From: CAZXPY01 sp964643435
Lineage (GTDB): Bacteria; Patescibacteriota; Microgenomatia; Woykebacterales; RBG-16-39-9b
NCBI GenBank assembly: GCA_964643435.1
Contig: CAZXPY010000001.1
Location: 124,001-188,000 of the forward strand
Direction of reading: 5' to 3'
Length of the DNA stretch: 64,000 nt
Below the pieces are notes generated by a model. That model saw nothing but the letters and a program-made list of their open reading frames with translations. It was not told the DNA's origin and did not search any database. Positions 9,211 through 18,426 of this stretch are shown piece by piece. Each line of letters begins with the position of its first letter. Position 1 is the first letter of the stretch. The position numbers and the translations under genes are program-made.

Positions 9211-10266
9211 TTATATCTCCGTAAAGGTCCATTTATTGTTTTTGATCATAACTGGACCACCGTCTGGAATTCTAACCCAATAAATATCAGCTGGAGTGTT
9301 ATTTATTAATGAAACGTTTGGTATTCGCTCGCCATAAGCTAATTTTACAAATATCAGTGGCATATTAATTCCGATAGTAGAAAAAAATAATGAAGTAGTA
9401 AAAAACCTTCCTGGATTAACTTCTGTTACACAGGGAATACCAGATTTATTCTCCTTTGTGTCTACAACGTAAATACCGTTTGGCTTTGAATCTAACGTTT
9501 TTACAGTATCGATAGCTATTTTATTTACGCGATCATTATGAACTGTTTTTTGTATCGCTGTTGTGCCTGTTACTCCACTTGGAGAAAGCCCAGATTGTAC
9601 CCATTCTAACCTCTCTTTACCCTGTGAACATATCAACTTCCCCTTATACCAGATGCTCACCCAAGATACCTCTCGACCATCTAATTTTTCACTGGCTAAA
9701 AAATTTCCCCACCTTAAACCTCTATATGACCAATAATTTACCCAAGCCTTTGCTGACTCAAAATTATCAACCGGTAAACTGGCTCGACCACCAGCACCTC
9801 TATTCGCTCTTAGCCAAACAGTACCATCTATTTCTATAAAGACCTCCTTGAGGGAAACCTCATCTGATAATTTAAAAGTTTTAGCGACAGGCACCCTTGC
9901 TTTTTCAAGAGTTTGGTAAGTCAACCATTTATCCTGGCTTATATTTATGGCTTTTTTCGAGGGAAGAAATACTTTGGCGTTTAACTTCTGCCGGTAATCA
10001 GAAATTATCTTAACTTCTGGATCTGGTTGTGCATGAATAAATTCAATATCTTCAAGTTCGATTACTTTATTAATTTTATTAATATAGTTTAGTTCCTCAC
10101 CTTTTTTGTGCCTAATTAAATATCTCTTATCAACCGGAGACATCTCCAGATAATACTTATTTGTGTCAGCACCAACAATTTTTATCTTCTCTTTCGAGAG
10201 TCTTAATGACTTTATAAAATTTATTCCTGCTGACCCGCCGCAGCCAAGAACTAATATTTTTTTCAT
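9211..10266 (-). CDS. ATP-grasp enzyme, carbamoyl-phosphate-synthase large-chain-like
   Basis: 351 residues. An N-terminal Rossmann-like pre-ATP-grasp domain (ILVLGCGGSAGINFIKSL, 4-21, then GADTN) is followed by the ATP-grasp core: WLRANRGAGGRAS for the glycine-rich loop, SEKLDGREVSW, and the metal-binding end CVTEVNPGRFFTTS. It resembles the CarB-like ATP-grasp proteins found in surface sugar clusters. ATP-grasp enzymes join a carboxylate to an amine or thiol through an acyl phosphate, so it might add an amino acid or similar group to an amino sugar. That substrate is inference. It is four bases downstream of the ThDP enzyme gene, so the two are likely one transcript. Confidence 0.75.
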   Translation of the reverse strand: MKKILVLGCGGSAGINFIKSLRLSKEKIKIVGADTNKYYLEMSPVDKRYLIRHKKGEELNYINKINKVIELEDIEFIHAQPDPEVKIISDYRQKLNAKVFLPSKKAINISQDKWLTYQTLEKARVPVAKTFKLSDEVSLKEVFIEIDGTVWLRANRGAGGRASLPVDNFESAKAWVNYWSYRGLRWGNFLASEKLDGREVSWVSIWYKGKLICSQGKERLEWVQSGLSPSGVTGTTAIQKTVHNDRVNKIAIDTVKTLDSKPNGIYVVDTKENKSGIPCVTEVNPGRFFTTSLFFSTIGINMPLIFVKLAYGERIPNVSLINNTPADIYWVRIPDGGPVMIKNNKWTFTEI

Positions 10267-10270
10267 CTTA

Positions 10271-11887
10271 TTACCACAGTTTGTTTTTGTAAGTTATCGG
10301 AACATCAACAATTGCTGCCTTTTCAGAATTCAAAGCTTTTTTCAAAGTTGGAGTCAAATTCTTAGCTGAATTTACTCTAAAACCCTTACCTCCATAAGCT
10401 TGAGCTAATTTAACAAAATCGGGATTTCGGAAATCAACACCAAAAGAACTACCAAAAGTTTTTTCCTGTTCATACTTTATTATTCCGTAAGAACCATCAT
10501 TTAAAATAACCACTGTAATTGGTAAATCATAATTAACCGCAGTTATGAATTCTGAAGCCGCCATTTGAAAACCACCGTCTCCAACCAGCGCAATTACTCT
10601 TTTGTCTTTATTTAAGAGCTTAGCGGCAATTGCTCCCGGTAGAGAAAAACCCATCGCTGATTGACCGTTTGAGAAGTTAATAGTTTTAGGGTATAAGGCT
10701 TCAAAAAATAAACCCATATATTGCTTATGCTCACCAACATCAACAATAATTATATCTTGGTTATCTAATAAAACTCTAAGTTTTTTAATCAAGTTTAAAG
10801 GATCTATTGGAAAATCTTCTTTACTAAACTTATAATTTTTTGGATCGAAACGATGAAACGGTAAGTATTTATACTTTTTTGGCGTGAGATTAGAACTATT
10901 TATTTTTTTAAAGAAGTATTTATAATCGCAAACTATATCAATATCTGGTCGATAAAATTTCTGCCCTGTTCTGGTTGAAGTATCAATATTTATTATCTTT
11001 TTCCTTATACCTTCACTCCATATCTTCGGTTTTATTCCCTCTGCGTAATCGTAACCAATATTGATAAGGAGATCTGATTTTCTAATGCTTTCAGCGGTTT
11101 TTGGTAGGTGGCGGCTTAGCACACCAAGATATAGGGGATGGTTCGAGGGGATTGCACCTTTCCCTTGGAAAGTTGACAAAGCGTATATATTAAACTTCTC
11201 CATAAATTTTATAAGTTCATTAGTGGCGTTTTGACGAATCACTGCCCCGCCAACTAAAATAATCGGAAATTGAGCCCTTTTTATTTCTTTAATTACCGAT
11301 GAGATATTGGGAAAATTTTTCTTTTGCCGATTGATTTTAGAAGAAATTTTTATCCTTGAATTAAAAGGGTTATCTAAGATATCAACTGGAAGGACAATAT
11401 GAACAGGTCCTGGTCTTTCTTCTTCCGCAATCTTAAAAGCTAACTGTAACTTCTGAGGTATTTCACTAACGTGTTCTATAGTCGTTTGAAATTTTGATTT
11501 ATGGGAAAATTCCTTTTTCATATCAATGAATTGGTGAGTATCAACGTGCCAGGCAGTTTTTGGTAGTTGGCTAGTTATGCAGACGAGAGGGGAACGATCA
11601 GAATGAGCATTTTTAATTGCTGTACCAATATTTGTGGCTCCGGGTCCTAGGGTTGTATAGCAAACCCCGGCTTTGCCGGTTAACCGCCCATAAACATCAG
11701 CCATAAAACCAGCAGATTGCTCATGAGTAGTTCTAATAAACCTAATTTTTGAGGATTTTTTTAGCTCTTTAAAAAAAAGAGCTTCGGCAGTCTTACCTTT
11801 GTTATCTTTAGTATCTCCAGGTATGCCAAAAATATATTTGACCCTAAGTCTCTCTAAAGTTTTTACTAGTAATACCGCTCCATCCAC
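10271..11887 (-). CDS. Thiamine-diphosphate-dependent enzyme, acetolactate-synthase-like
   Basis: 538 residues with the three-domain POX/ALS architecture. FGIPGDT opens the Pyr domain and THEQSAGFMAD supplies the cofactor-activating Glu. TTLGPGATNIGTAI is typical of the family, and the PP domain carries GDGGFQMAASE with NDGSYG 25-30 residues later, the ThDP/Mg motif. It could be acetolactate synthase, but there is no small subunit or ilv gene nearby. The sugar setting recalls YerE-type enzymes that add a two-carbon branch to keto sugars. It starts at a GTG (11885-11887) behind a good promoter and probably leads an operon with the ATP-grasp, HAD and GT2 genes. Confidence 0.8.
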   Translation of the reverse strand: MDGAVLLVKTLERLRVKYIFGIPGDTKDNKGKTAEALFFKELKKSSKIRFIRTTHEQSAGFMADVYGRLTGKAGVCYTTLGPGATNIGTAIKNAHSDRSPLVCITSQLPKTAWHVDTHQFIDMKKEFSHKSKFQTTIEHVSEIPQKLQLAFKIAEEERPGPVHIVLPVDILDNPFNSRIKISSKINRQKKNFPNISSVIKEIKRAQFPIILVGGAVIRQNATNELIKFMEKFNIYALSTFQGKGAIPSNHPLYLGVLSRHLPKTAESIRKSDLLINIGYDYAEGIKPKIWSEGIRKKIINIDTSTRTGQKFYRPDIDIVCDYKYFFKKINSSNLTPKKYKYLPFHRFDPKNYKFSKEDFPIDPLNLIKKLRVLLDNQDIIIVDVGEHKQYMGLFFEALYPKTINFSNGQSAMGFSLPGAIAAKLLNKDKRVIALVGDGGFQMAASEFITAVNYDLPITVVILNDGSYGIIKYEQEKTFGSSFGVDFRNPDFVKLAQAYGGKGFRVNSAKNLTPTLKKALNSEKAAIVDVPITYKNKLW

Positions 11888-11899
11888 AATTAAAGAAAA

Positions 11900-11928
11900 A
11901 TTATAGCAACGCTACGTTAAACTGTCTA
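11900..11928 (-). promoter_or_regulatory. Sigma70-type promoter for the ThDP enzyme operon
   Basis: Read on the minus strand, TAGACA (11928-11923), 17 bases, then TATAAT (11905-11900) with a TGC extension in front of it. Transcription would begin about six bases before the GTG start and leave no room for a Shine-Dalgarno sequence. Confidence 0.7.
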
Positions 11929-11990
11929 GGTTTATAAGCATAGCCTAGTAAGCTTATTGTTAATTTGTTAGTATAGGTAAGTATAAAAAT

Positions 11991-13163
11991 ATGAAAATTT
12001 TGATGATTAATGATAAATACGAAAGTGTTGGTGGTGCCGAAAATTATCTGATTGGGGTCTGCGAAGGCTTAGAAAATTTAGGACACGAGACTTTTGTGAT
12101 TTATTCTGAAGGCGGAGCAGTCAGAGCTAAAAGAAAATCTTTTTTTGTTCCAAATTTAGAAATTAGCGAAACTCTAGAAATCATTGAAAGCGAGAAGCCA
12201 GATATTATCAATTTGCAAAATGTTTTTAATAATGATCTTTACCGGTTGTTACCGAAACTCAAACCGACAGTTAGATACGTCCACGACCACCGAACTTATT
12301 CACCGGGTTCGGCCAGTATGCATTTTGTTTCAAACCGAATTTGCGAAGCCCCGTTAAGCTGGTGGCACCAGCCAATCTTTGCTTACACAGAGCGTTGTAT
12401 GAGCCGTAATCCTATAAAAATTGTTAGGCTAGTTTTAGAGAGATTAGAACTTTTAAAACTCCATAATAACCTACAAAAAATCTTGGTTAATTCAAATTAT
12501 GTTAAGAATAGGTTGATTCAAAACGGAGTAAGTGGAGATTTAATTTTTGTATTGCCACCGTTTGTAAATATCCTTCAGGATAAAGTAGTCACAAAATCAG
12601 AAGAACCAATTATTTTGTATGTTGGGAGACTTTTTGTGGAAAAAGGAGTTGAATTTGCTTTCAGGGCTGTTGGGGAGATACCAAACGCTAAGCTTTGGGT
12701 GGTAGGGGATGGTTGGGATAGAAGGCGATTAGAAAAACTAACTTTAAAATTGGGTCTTTCAGAGAGAGTTAGATTTTTTGGGTGGGTTGAAAGAGAAAAA
12801 TTAGGAAAATTTTATAACGAGGCATCACTGACAGTTTTACCTTCAATCTGGCCAGAGCCTTTTGGTATGAGTGGAATTGAGTCTTTAAGCGCAGGTAAAC
12901 CGGTTGTTGCCTTCAAGGTTGGGGGAATTCCTGAATGGTTAACTGATAATAAAGTTGGTTTTTTGGTCCCAAGAGCAAACGAAAAAGAGTTAGCAAAAGC
13001 AATTAAAACCTTGTTAGATAATCCTTCTTTGCGGGATAGATTTGGGAGGTTAGGAAAGAAATTAGTAAAAGAAAAATTTAATAAAGAAGATCATCTCAAG
13101 AAGTTGTTTGGAATATACGAAGAAGCAGTTAAAAATTTTAAAAGCTCATTCGCCACGATTTGA
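11991..13163 (+). CDS. GT4 family glycosyltransferase
   Basis: 390 residues with a GT-B fold. The N-terminal domain starts MKILMINDKYESVGGAENYL, the glycine-rich acceptor loop of GT4 enzymes, and includes VHDHRTYSPG. The C-terminal donor domain has ILYVGRLFVEKGVEFA and the EX7E motif in EPFGMSGIESL. It should transfer a sugar from a nucleotide donor with retention, on the cytoplasmic side. The last 73 bases overlap, tail to tail, the coding end of the SGNH hydrolase on the other strand. It is divergent from the ThDP gene, 103 bases away, with TATAGG at 11972-11977 as a weak -10 candidate. Confidence 0.85.
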   Translation: MKILMINDKYESVGGAENYLIGVCEGLENLGHETFVIYSEGGAVRAKRKSFFVPNLEISETLEIIESEKPDIINLQNVFNNDLYRLLPKLKPTVRYVHDHRTYSPGSASMHFVSNRICEAPLSWWHQPIFAYTERCMSRNPIKIVRLVLERLELLKLHNNLQKILVNSNYVKNRLIQNGVSGDLIFVLPPFVNILQDKVVTKSEEPIILYVGRLFVEKGVEFAFRAVGEIPNAKLWVVGDGWDRRRLEKLTLKLGLSERVRFFGWVEREKLGKFYNEASLTVLPSIWPEPFGMSGIESLSAGKPVVAFKVGGIPEWLTDNKVGFLVPRANEKELAKAIKTLLDNPSLRDRFGRLGKKLVKEKFNKEDHLKKLFGIYEEAVKNFKSSFATI

Positions 13164-14263
13164 TGGCCCCTTTTGGTGAGATGTCCATCCTCCGGAAAAA
13201 ATAAAGGAAACTCTTTACCTTCCTTAAAGGTTTTTAAGAAACTAATGAATTCAATATTCTCTTTTTTGGCAAAGTCCTCTAAATCTTCGATATGACGGAG
13301 GGGATAAATTTTGCCGATTCTAAAACCGTGAAATAGGCGACCAGTTGCCCACTCTTTATCAGAAACTTGGTGAGCACTCGGATGGGCTGTTAGTAGGAAC
13401 GGAATATTCTCCTTTTTAAGCAACTCTTTTATCAGTAAAAGATGCTTCTCTGGCAAGATAAAAGCCTTTTCATAGTCTTCTGGTTTTTCCTCTCGGGTAA
13501 GCGCAAAAGTATCGTTTCTTATATCTCCTTTGGTATATCCGGGTACCGCTTTACCTAAAAGTCCTTTAATTTTAATTGCGGCAAACAAATAGAATTTTGA
13601 GTTATCGTGTAAGAACTGCTTTATAACTAGCGGTAAAAACGGAATAGTAACTTCTCCGCCGGTTTTGTTTTTCTGATCAAACTCCTTTCTTAAGTTTTTC
13701 TCGGGATCCACTGCAATTGGTTCTCCTTTTTCATTACTAGTTGTGTTCTTTTCATATTCAAGCTCGTTTTGAAAGTCAGTAATATCAAAATCCAAAATTA
13801 CCAAATCGGGTTTTAGTTTCAGTCCAAAGTTTTTTAAATATAAGTATTCTAAAACTGGAGAGTAACTAATAACCCCACCATTAATCACCTCGACGTTTTT
13901 ATATTTTTCGTTGAGTTTATTCTCTAACTTTTTAACAGAGGTCTCTTCTAAATCTACCCCTTGGCCTTCAACAAAAGAATCACCCAGTATTAAGATGCGG
14001 TAGAAGCCCTCGGGTTTAACTTTACTTATTTGCCTATCTCGTAAACCCAGTGAGTTAATTCTATAGTCAATATTCCACTCGGGAGTTACATACTTACAAT
14101 TTGAATTTGGTTTTAATTTATGGTGAATTATTTTGTCGCTGCTTCTACATTCGGTTGGTAAAACGGATTTAAATTCTGTTAGGCGGGTGTAAATTTCGGC
14201 TAATAAAAAAGCAGCTAAGAATCCAAAAAATACTAAAAGCAAATTTTGAAAAGCCTTTTTCAC
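13091..14263 (-). CDS. Membrane-anchored SGNH/GDSL hydrolase
   Basis: 390 residues with one N-terminal hydrophobic segment (about 7-24), acting as a signal anchor. The catalytic serine lies in ILGDSFVEGQG (block I), VINGGVISYSP supplies the glycine/oxyanion block, and the terminal EDGHLTKRGHQ carries the Asp-x-His dyad. This resembles the SGNH domains that remove or add O-acetyl groups on exopolysaccharides (AlgJ/AlgX type), so modification of a surface glycan is plausible but inferred. The start is GTG at 14261-14263. Its 3' end overlaps the GT4 gene by 73 bases; both frames stay open, so neither looks truncated. Confidence 0.78.
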   Translation of the reverse strand: MKKAFQNLLLVFFGFLAAFLLAEIYTRLTEFKSVLPTECRSSDKIIHHKLKPNSNCKYVTPEWNIDYRINSLGLRDRQISKVKPEGFYRILILGDSFVEGQGVDLEETSVKKLENKLNEKYKNVEVINGGVISYSPVLEYLYLKNFGLKLKPDLVILDFDITDFQNELEYEKNTTSNEKGEPIAVDPEKNLRKEFDQKNKTGGEVTIPFLPLVIKQFLHDNSKFYLFAAIKIKGLLGKAVPGYTKGDIRNDTFALTREEKPEDYEKAFILPEKHLLLIKELLKKENIPFLLTAHPSAHQVSDKEWATGRLFHGFRIGKIYPLRHIEDLEDFAKKENIEFISFLKTFKEGKEFPLFFPEDGHLTKRGHQIVANELLKFLTASSYIPNNFLR

Positions 14264-14294
14264 AATATATACTATATAATGTATTTCTTAATAT
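14264..14294. promoter_or_regulatory. Divergent promoter with overlapping -10 boxes
   Basis: Only 31 bases separate the GTG of the minus-strand SGNH gene from the ATG of the plus-strand GT4 gene. Minus strand: TATAGT (14276-14271) ends exactly seven bases before the GTG. Plus strand: TATAAT (14275-14280) overlaps it by two bases and lies 14 bases before the ATG. No clear -35 box is seen. The two promoters probably compete. Confidence 0.5.
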
Positions 14295-15422
14295 ATGAAT
14301 ATCGCTATTGATGCTCGTAGTTTGGGAACTGGGCGGGCAATTGATATTTATACCAGAAATATTGTTGATAATCTTCTATCTATCGATAAAGAAAATTCTT
14401 ACATCTTAGTTATTGACGATTTAGATAAGCTAAAAGAAATAAATAATAAAAATTACACCATAAAGCAAATTCCAAAAAAACGAGTTTTAAGAGACCATCT
14501 TCTTTTCAAGCAATTTCTCTCTGATCTAGAGGTTGATCTTGTTTTTCACCCGGATAACACTGAATTTTTATTTTGTTTACCCAAAAGTATAGTAACCGTA
14601 CACGATATAATTCCGATTAAATTTCCTAAACTTGTTTTAAGCAAGAATGCCCTATTTTCGTTAAAACAAAAAGCTTACTTTTCCCTGCAGGGAAGAGCTT
14701 TAAAAGGGGCTTCTAAAATTATTACGGTTTCGAAGAATACGAAAATAGACTTAATTGAGGTTTTGAAAATACCTTCAGAAAAAGTCGAAGTGGTTTATGA
14801 GGGAATAGAAGAGGAGTTTAAAGTGCAGCCAAGGGAAAAAGTTGGAAAAGTTAAGCGAAAGTACAAAATAGAGGGCGAATATATTTTTTATCTTGGCGGT
14901 TTTGGGGTTCATAAAAATGTCTTAAAGTTAATTGAAGCTTTTAAAAATTTAGAAAAAGAGTTCACTGGAACCCTTGTTTTGGGTGGAACTACCGAAGATA
15001 GATCTTCTCCGCAAATTGAACTTTCTAAAATCCGTGAAAAAATTAAAAACTACAAACTTTCTAAAAAGGTTATCTTTACTGGTTTTATAGCGCAAGGAGA
15101 TCTACCCGCTCTCTATTACGGAGCAAAAGTTTTTGTTTATCCTTCGCTTTATGAAGGTTTTGGTCGCCCGCCACTTGAAGCCTTAGCTTGTAGTAGTGTG
15201 GTGGTGATCTCAAACGCCGCTTCTTTACCAGAAGTAGTTGGCGAAGCCGGGATTTACATTGATCCCAATAATGTTTACTCTTTAGAAGCCGGTTTGTTGA
15301 AAGCCCTTCGACTTTCAGTGATGGAAAAAGAGGACTTACGAAAGAAAGCCGTTGTCCAACTTAAAAAGTTTTCTTGGGAGACGAGCGCAACAGAAACTTT
15401 AGAAATTTTTGAATCGCAATGA
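14295..15422 (+). CDS. GT4 family glycosyltransferase (mannosyltransferase-like)
   Basis: 375 residues. The start MNIAIDARSL with a short sugar-acceptor loop, the VTVHDIIPIKFP segment and VSKNTKIDLIEVL are hallmarks of the WbaZ/MtfB-like GT4 branch. The donor domain has FYLGGFGVHKNV and the EX7E motif in YEGFGRPPLEAL, followed by SLPEVVGEAGIYIDP. It likely adds a mannose-like sugar in the cytoplasm. It overlaps the next gene, a DUF2079 protein, by ATGA and shares close architecture with the GT4 gene at 30051. Confidence 0.87.
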   Translation: MNIAIDARSLGTGRAIDIYTRNIVDNLLSIDKENSYILVIDDLDKLKEINNKNYTIKQIPKKRVLRDHLLFKQFLSDLEVDLVFHPDNTEFLFCLPKSIVTVHDIIPIKFPKLVLSKNALFSLKQKAYFSLQGRALKGASKIITVSKNTKIDLIEVLKIPSEKVEVVYEGIEEEFKVQPREKVGKVKRKYKIEGEYIFYLGGFGVHKNVLKLIEAFKNLEKEFTGTLVLGGTTEDRSSPQIELSKIREKIKNYKLSKKVIFTGFIAQGDLPALYYGAKVFVYPSLYEGFGRPPLEALACSSVVVISNAASLPEVVGEAGIYIDPNNVYSLEAGLLKALRLSVMEKEDLRKKAVVQLKKFSWETSATETLEIFESQ

Positions 15423-16876
15423 AAAAGCTTTTCGAAAAAAATTCGATTTGGGTTTTAATTTTTGTTTTTGGGGCTCTTTACGTTGCCTGGTCAATTAAGC
15501 GGCATCTCTTCTTCGAGACTGACGCAATTGATCTGGGAATTTTTGATCAGTATATTTGGCACTATTCCCATTTTGAAGCGCCAACAAGCAGCGTTAAATT
15601 TTCTACTTACCCAGGACCAAATATATTAGGAGATCATTTTTCGCCGGCTCTAGCCTTGCTGGCTCCCCTTTTTTGGATTTGGAAAGACCCTCTTGTTCTC
15701 CTTATTGCTCAAGCAGTTGCAGTGGTAATCGGCGCCTACCCAATTTACAAATTAGCCAAATTAAAACTAAATAACCAAATTTTTTCTTTGGCAATTTCTT
15801 TCGCTTACCTTGGATTTGTGGGAGTCCAGACCTTAATTGACTATGATTTTCATGAAGTCGCGTTTGCGTTGCCCTTGCTCGCTTTTGCGCTTTTCTTTCT
15901 TCATTTAAAAAAATACAGGTGGTACTTTTTTCTAATAATTTTTAGCCTTTTTATTAAGGAAGATATGCCCCTTTTTGTTGCTACTTTGGGTCTATACGCA
16001 ATTATAAGATTAAGGGAATTCAAAGTTGGTATTTCCACGGTTGGAATCGGGGCAATATCTTATTACCTAATTACTTATATTATTATTCCTTATTTTAAAA
16101 AAGAACCGTTTGCTTACGAACACCTAGATCCAGCTTTGGGAAAAACTGGATTAGATTTAATTATTAAAACTTTTACGGACCCGATTTTGGTGTTAAAAAC
16201 CGCTTTTTACGATGCCCAATTTGTAAAACTTCGAACTATACTTAATTTATTAGCCTCGTTTAGCTTTTTACCACTTCTTTCTCCTGAAACGCTGATTTTA
16301 ACCGCTCCTAATGTTGCCGAAAGATTTATCACGTACCTACCGCAGCGTTGGATCATCCGCTTTCAATACAGTGCAATTCTTTCCCCAATTTTTGCAGTTG
16401 GCAGTATTCACGCGATCGAGAATTTTTTTTGGGTAACGAAAAAATTAAACTTTAAAGAAAACGTTAGAAAGAACTTTATTTATCTTGTTTCGTTTTTCTT
16501 GATAATTTCAACAGTTTATATCACTTTTAGAAATAACGCTCCGTTTACAAGAATCTTGAATCCCGCCTCGTACTGCTGCTTGAGCAATTTTGCCAAAGAT
16601 TACGAACTTTTGAGGACAATTCCAAAAGATGCTTCGGTTATGGCCCAATCTTCTTTAGTGCCCCATCTTTCTCACCGAGAAAAGATATTTCGTTATGATG
16701 GTTCTATTTTTACCCGCGGAATCTTTCCAGAATATATTATTATGGATGTTAATTTACACTCGGACCCACCGTATTTAAGGGAAGATCTTCAAAAAAGGAT
16801 CGAAGAGTTACGTAAGCACTCTAATTATGAAGAGCTATATTGGGACGGAGAAAGGCTACTTTTAAAGCTGAAATGA
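15419..16876 (+). CDS. DUF2079 family polytopic membrane protein
   Basis: 485 residues and a clear paralogue of the first gene in the window. It has an N-terminal helix, then TDAIDLGIFDQYIWHYSH (about 37-54), DYDFHEVAF, roughly ten membrane segments, and a soluble tail with AQSSLVPHLSHR. The family has no proven activity; its arrangement resembles GT-C transferases with an acidic first loop. It overlaps the GT4 gene before it and the GT39 gene after it by ATGA each time, so the three are probably one operon. Confidence 0.75.
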   Translation: MKKLFEKNSIWVLIFVFGALYVAWSIKRHLFFETDAIDLGIFDQYIWHYSHFEAPTSSVKFSTYPGPNILGDHFSPALALLAPLFWIWKDPLVLLIAQAVAVVIGAYPIYKLAKLKLNNQIFSLAISFAYLGFVGVQTLIDYDFHEVAFALPLLAFALFFLHLKKYRWYFFLIIFSLFIKEDMPLFVATLGLYAIIRLREFKVGISTVGIGAISYYLITYIIIPYFKKEPFAYEHLDPALGKTGLDLIIKTFTDPILVLKTAFYDAQFVKLRTILNLLASFSFLPLLSPETLILTAPNVAERFITYLPQRWIIRFQYSAILSPIFAVGSIHAIENFFWVTKKLNFKENVRKNFIYLVSFFLIISTVYITFRNNAPFTRILNPASYCCLSNFAKDYELLRTIPKDASVMAQSSLVPHLSHREKIFRYDGSIFTRGIFPEYIIMDVNLHSDPPYLREDLQKRIEELRKHSNYEELYWDGERLLLKLK

Positions 16877-18426
16877 AGAAAATTCTTAAACTTAGTTTCA
16901 ATTCATTTGAAATATGGTTTACTTTGATTTTTTTGTTTGGCGTTGCTTTGCGTCTTGTTTACATGATTGCGCCGGAGACCAAAATTAGTGCTGATGAAGC
17001 GGTGTACGGAGTTGAGGCTTTGAATATATGGAAATACGGAGAAAGACCAGTATTTTTTTACAACCAACCTTATACGGGTACTTTTAGCGCATACGTAAGT
17101 GCCATTTTTTTTGGTATTTTCGAACCAAGCGCGTTTTGGCTTAAATTTCCACCCTTAGTTTTTTCAATAATTTTTCTTTACTTAAATTATAAGCTAGCGT
17201 TAGTTATTTTTAACAATAGAACGGTTGCTCTTCTTGCTTTACTTTTTACAAGTTTCACTTCTCCTTTTTGGCAAAATTGGACAACCCGAGCCGGAACGGT
17301 TTACCAAGAAATGATGGTTTTTGGGAATTTAATCTTCATCCTAATATTGAAAATAACTTTTAATAAAATTTCGGAAAGGAGAAAAACGCTATATTTTTTT
17401 CTTTTAGGAATTTTTGCAGGGCTTGGCTTTTGGTTTCAACCAGCCGTAATTTATTATTTAGTACCGGCAGCGATTTTTCTCTTTCTGTGGAAACCACTCA
17501 TTTTCTTTTCCCGGTATTTTTATCTAGGATTAGCCGGCTTTATAGTTGGCGATTTACCGGTTATTTGGTGGAATTTGGCCCATCAAAATATTACAACAGT
17601 GGCCCTAGTCAATAAGCCTTTTGGGGTTTTTCATTCATTAAACGAGTTTTTTACCCTTGGGTTACCAGTGATTTTTGGAGTAAGAGGACCTTGGTCAACT
17701 AGCAACTTTTTTACGCCACTAGCCTACCTAATAATTATTCTTTACGCTCTTACTTTTATTTATATTTTAATAAAAAGATTTAAAAATTTATGGCTTACTT
17801 TTACCTTTGGTCTTCTTTGGTGGCCGCCAAAATTTAAAATAGGAACTGATAAATTACAAAAAATAGATCTTATTTTTGTGTTCGCCCTTCTACTGCCTCT
17901 TCTTTTTAGTATTTCAGCTCCGTTTAACCAGTTCGTAATTGAACCAAGATATGTTTCACCAATTTATACAGGACTACCAATACTTTTAGCTTATTTTACG
18001 TACCAATCTAAAAATTTTTTAAGATATTTACCCCATCTTTTAGTAATCCTTTTTTTAACAAACAGCGTTGTTGGTTATATAAAGAAACCGCCCGACTCTT
18101 TTTTAAGTCAATATAAACTTGATAACTTAATTTCCTATCTAAGAGAAAAGGGAATTCATTATGTTGAGGCACAGGCGGATTTTTCTTATCGCTTAATTTT
18201 AGAATCAGAGGGCGAGATTATTACGGCTACCACCGACAGCCCCCCATTTGCAGCTCGTTACCCCTCTTATGAGGTAATGGTAAAAGGCGCCCCAAAGGAG
18301 AAAAAAGGAGCGATCTTTGGTGAACGTAAAGAAATAATTCCTTGTCAAGAAAATATTGAAGAGCAAGAAACTTACTGTGTAGAAAAACTTATCGACAACC
18401 GCTTCTGGGTTTATACCTATCGCTAA
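16873..18426 (+). CDS. GT39/PMT-like membrane glycosyltransferase
   Basis: About 517 residues from the ATG at 16873, which forms an ATGA overlap with the DUF2079 stop; an upstream in-frame ATG at 16840 would sit well inside that gene and is less likely. The first periplasmic-side loop has KISADEAVYGVEALNIW, with the Asp-Glu pair of GT39 enzymes, and YNQPYTGTF follows. It has about ten hydrophobic segments and a soluble C-terminal domain with several Cys residues. Expected to move a lipid-linked sugar to an external acceptor. Its stop overlaps the end of the convergent minus-strand GT39 gene by four bases. Confidence 0.78.
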   Translation: MKKILKLSFNSFEIWFTLIFLFGVALRLVYMIAPETKISADEAVYGVEALNIWKYGERPVFFYNQPYTGTFSAYVSAIFFGIFEPSAFWLKFPPLVFSIIFLYLNYKLALVIFNNRTVALLALLFTSFTSPFWQNWTTRAGTVYQEMMVFGNLIFILILKITFNKISERRKTLYFFLLGIFAGLGFWFQPAVIYYLVPAAIFLFLWKPLIFFSRYFYLGLAGFIVGDLPVIWWNLAHQNITTVALVNKPFGVFHSLNEFFTLGLPVIFGVRGPWSTSNFFTPLAYLIIILYALTFIYILIKRFKNLWLTFTFGLLWWPPKFKIGTDKLQKIDLIFVFALLLPLLFSISAPFNQFVIEPRYVSPIYTGLPILLAYFTYQSKNFLRYLPHLLVILFLTNSVVGYIKKPPDSFLSQYKLDNLISYLREKGIHYVEAQADFSYRLILESEGEIITATTDSPPFAARYPSYEVMVKGAPKEKKGAIFGERKEIIPCQENIEEQETYCVEKLIDNRFWVYTYR

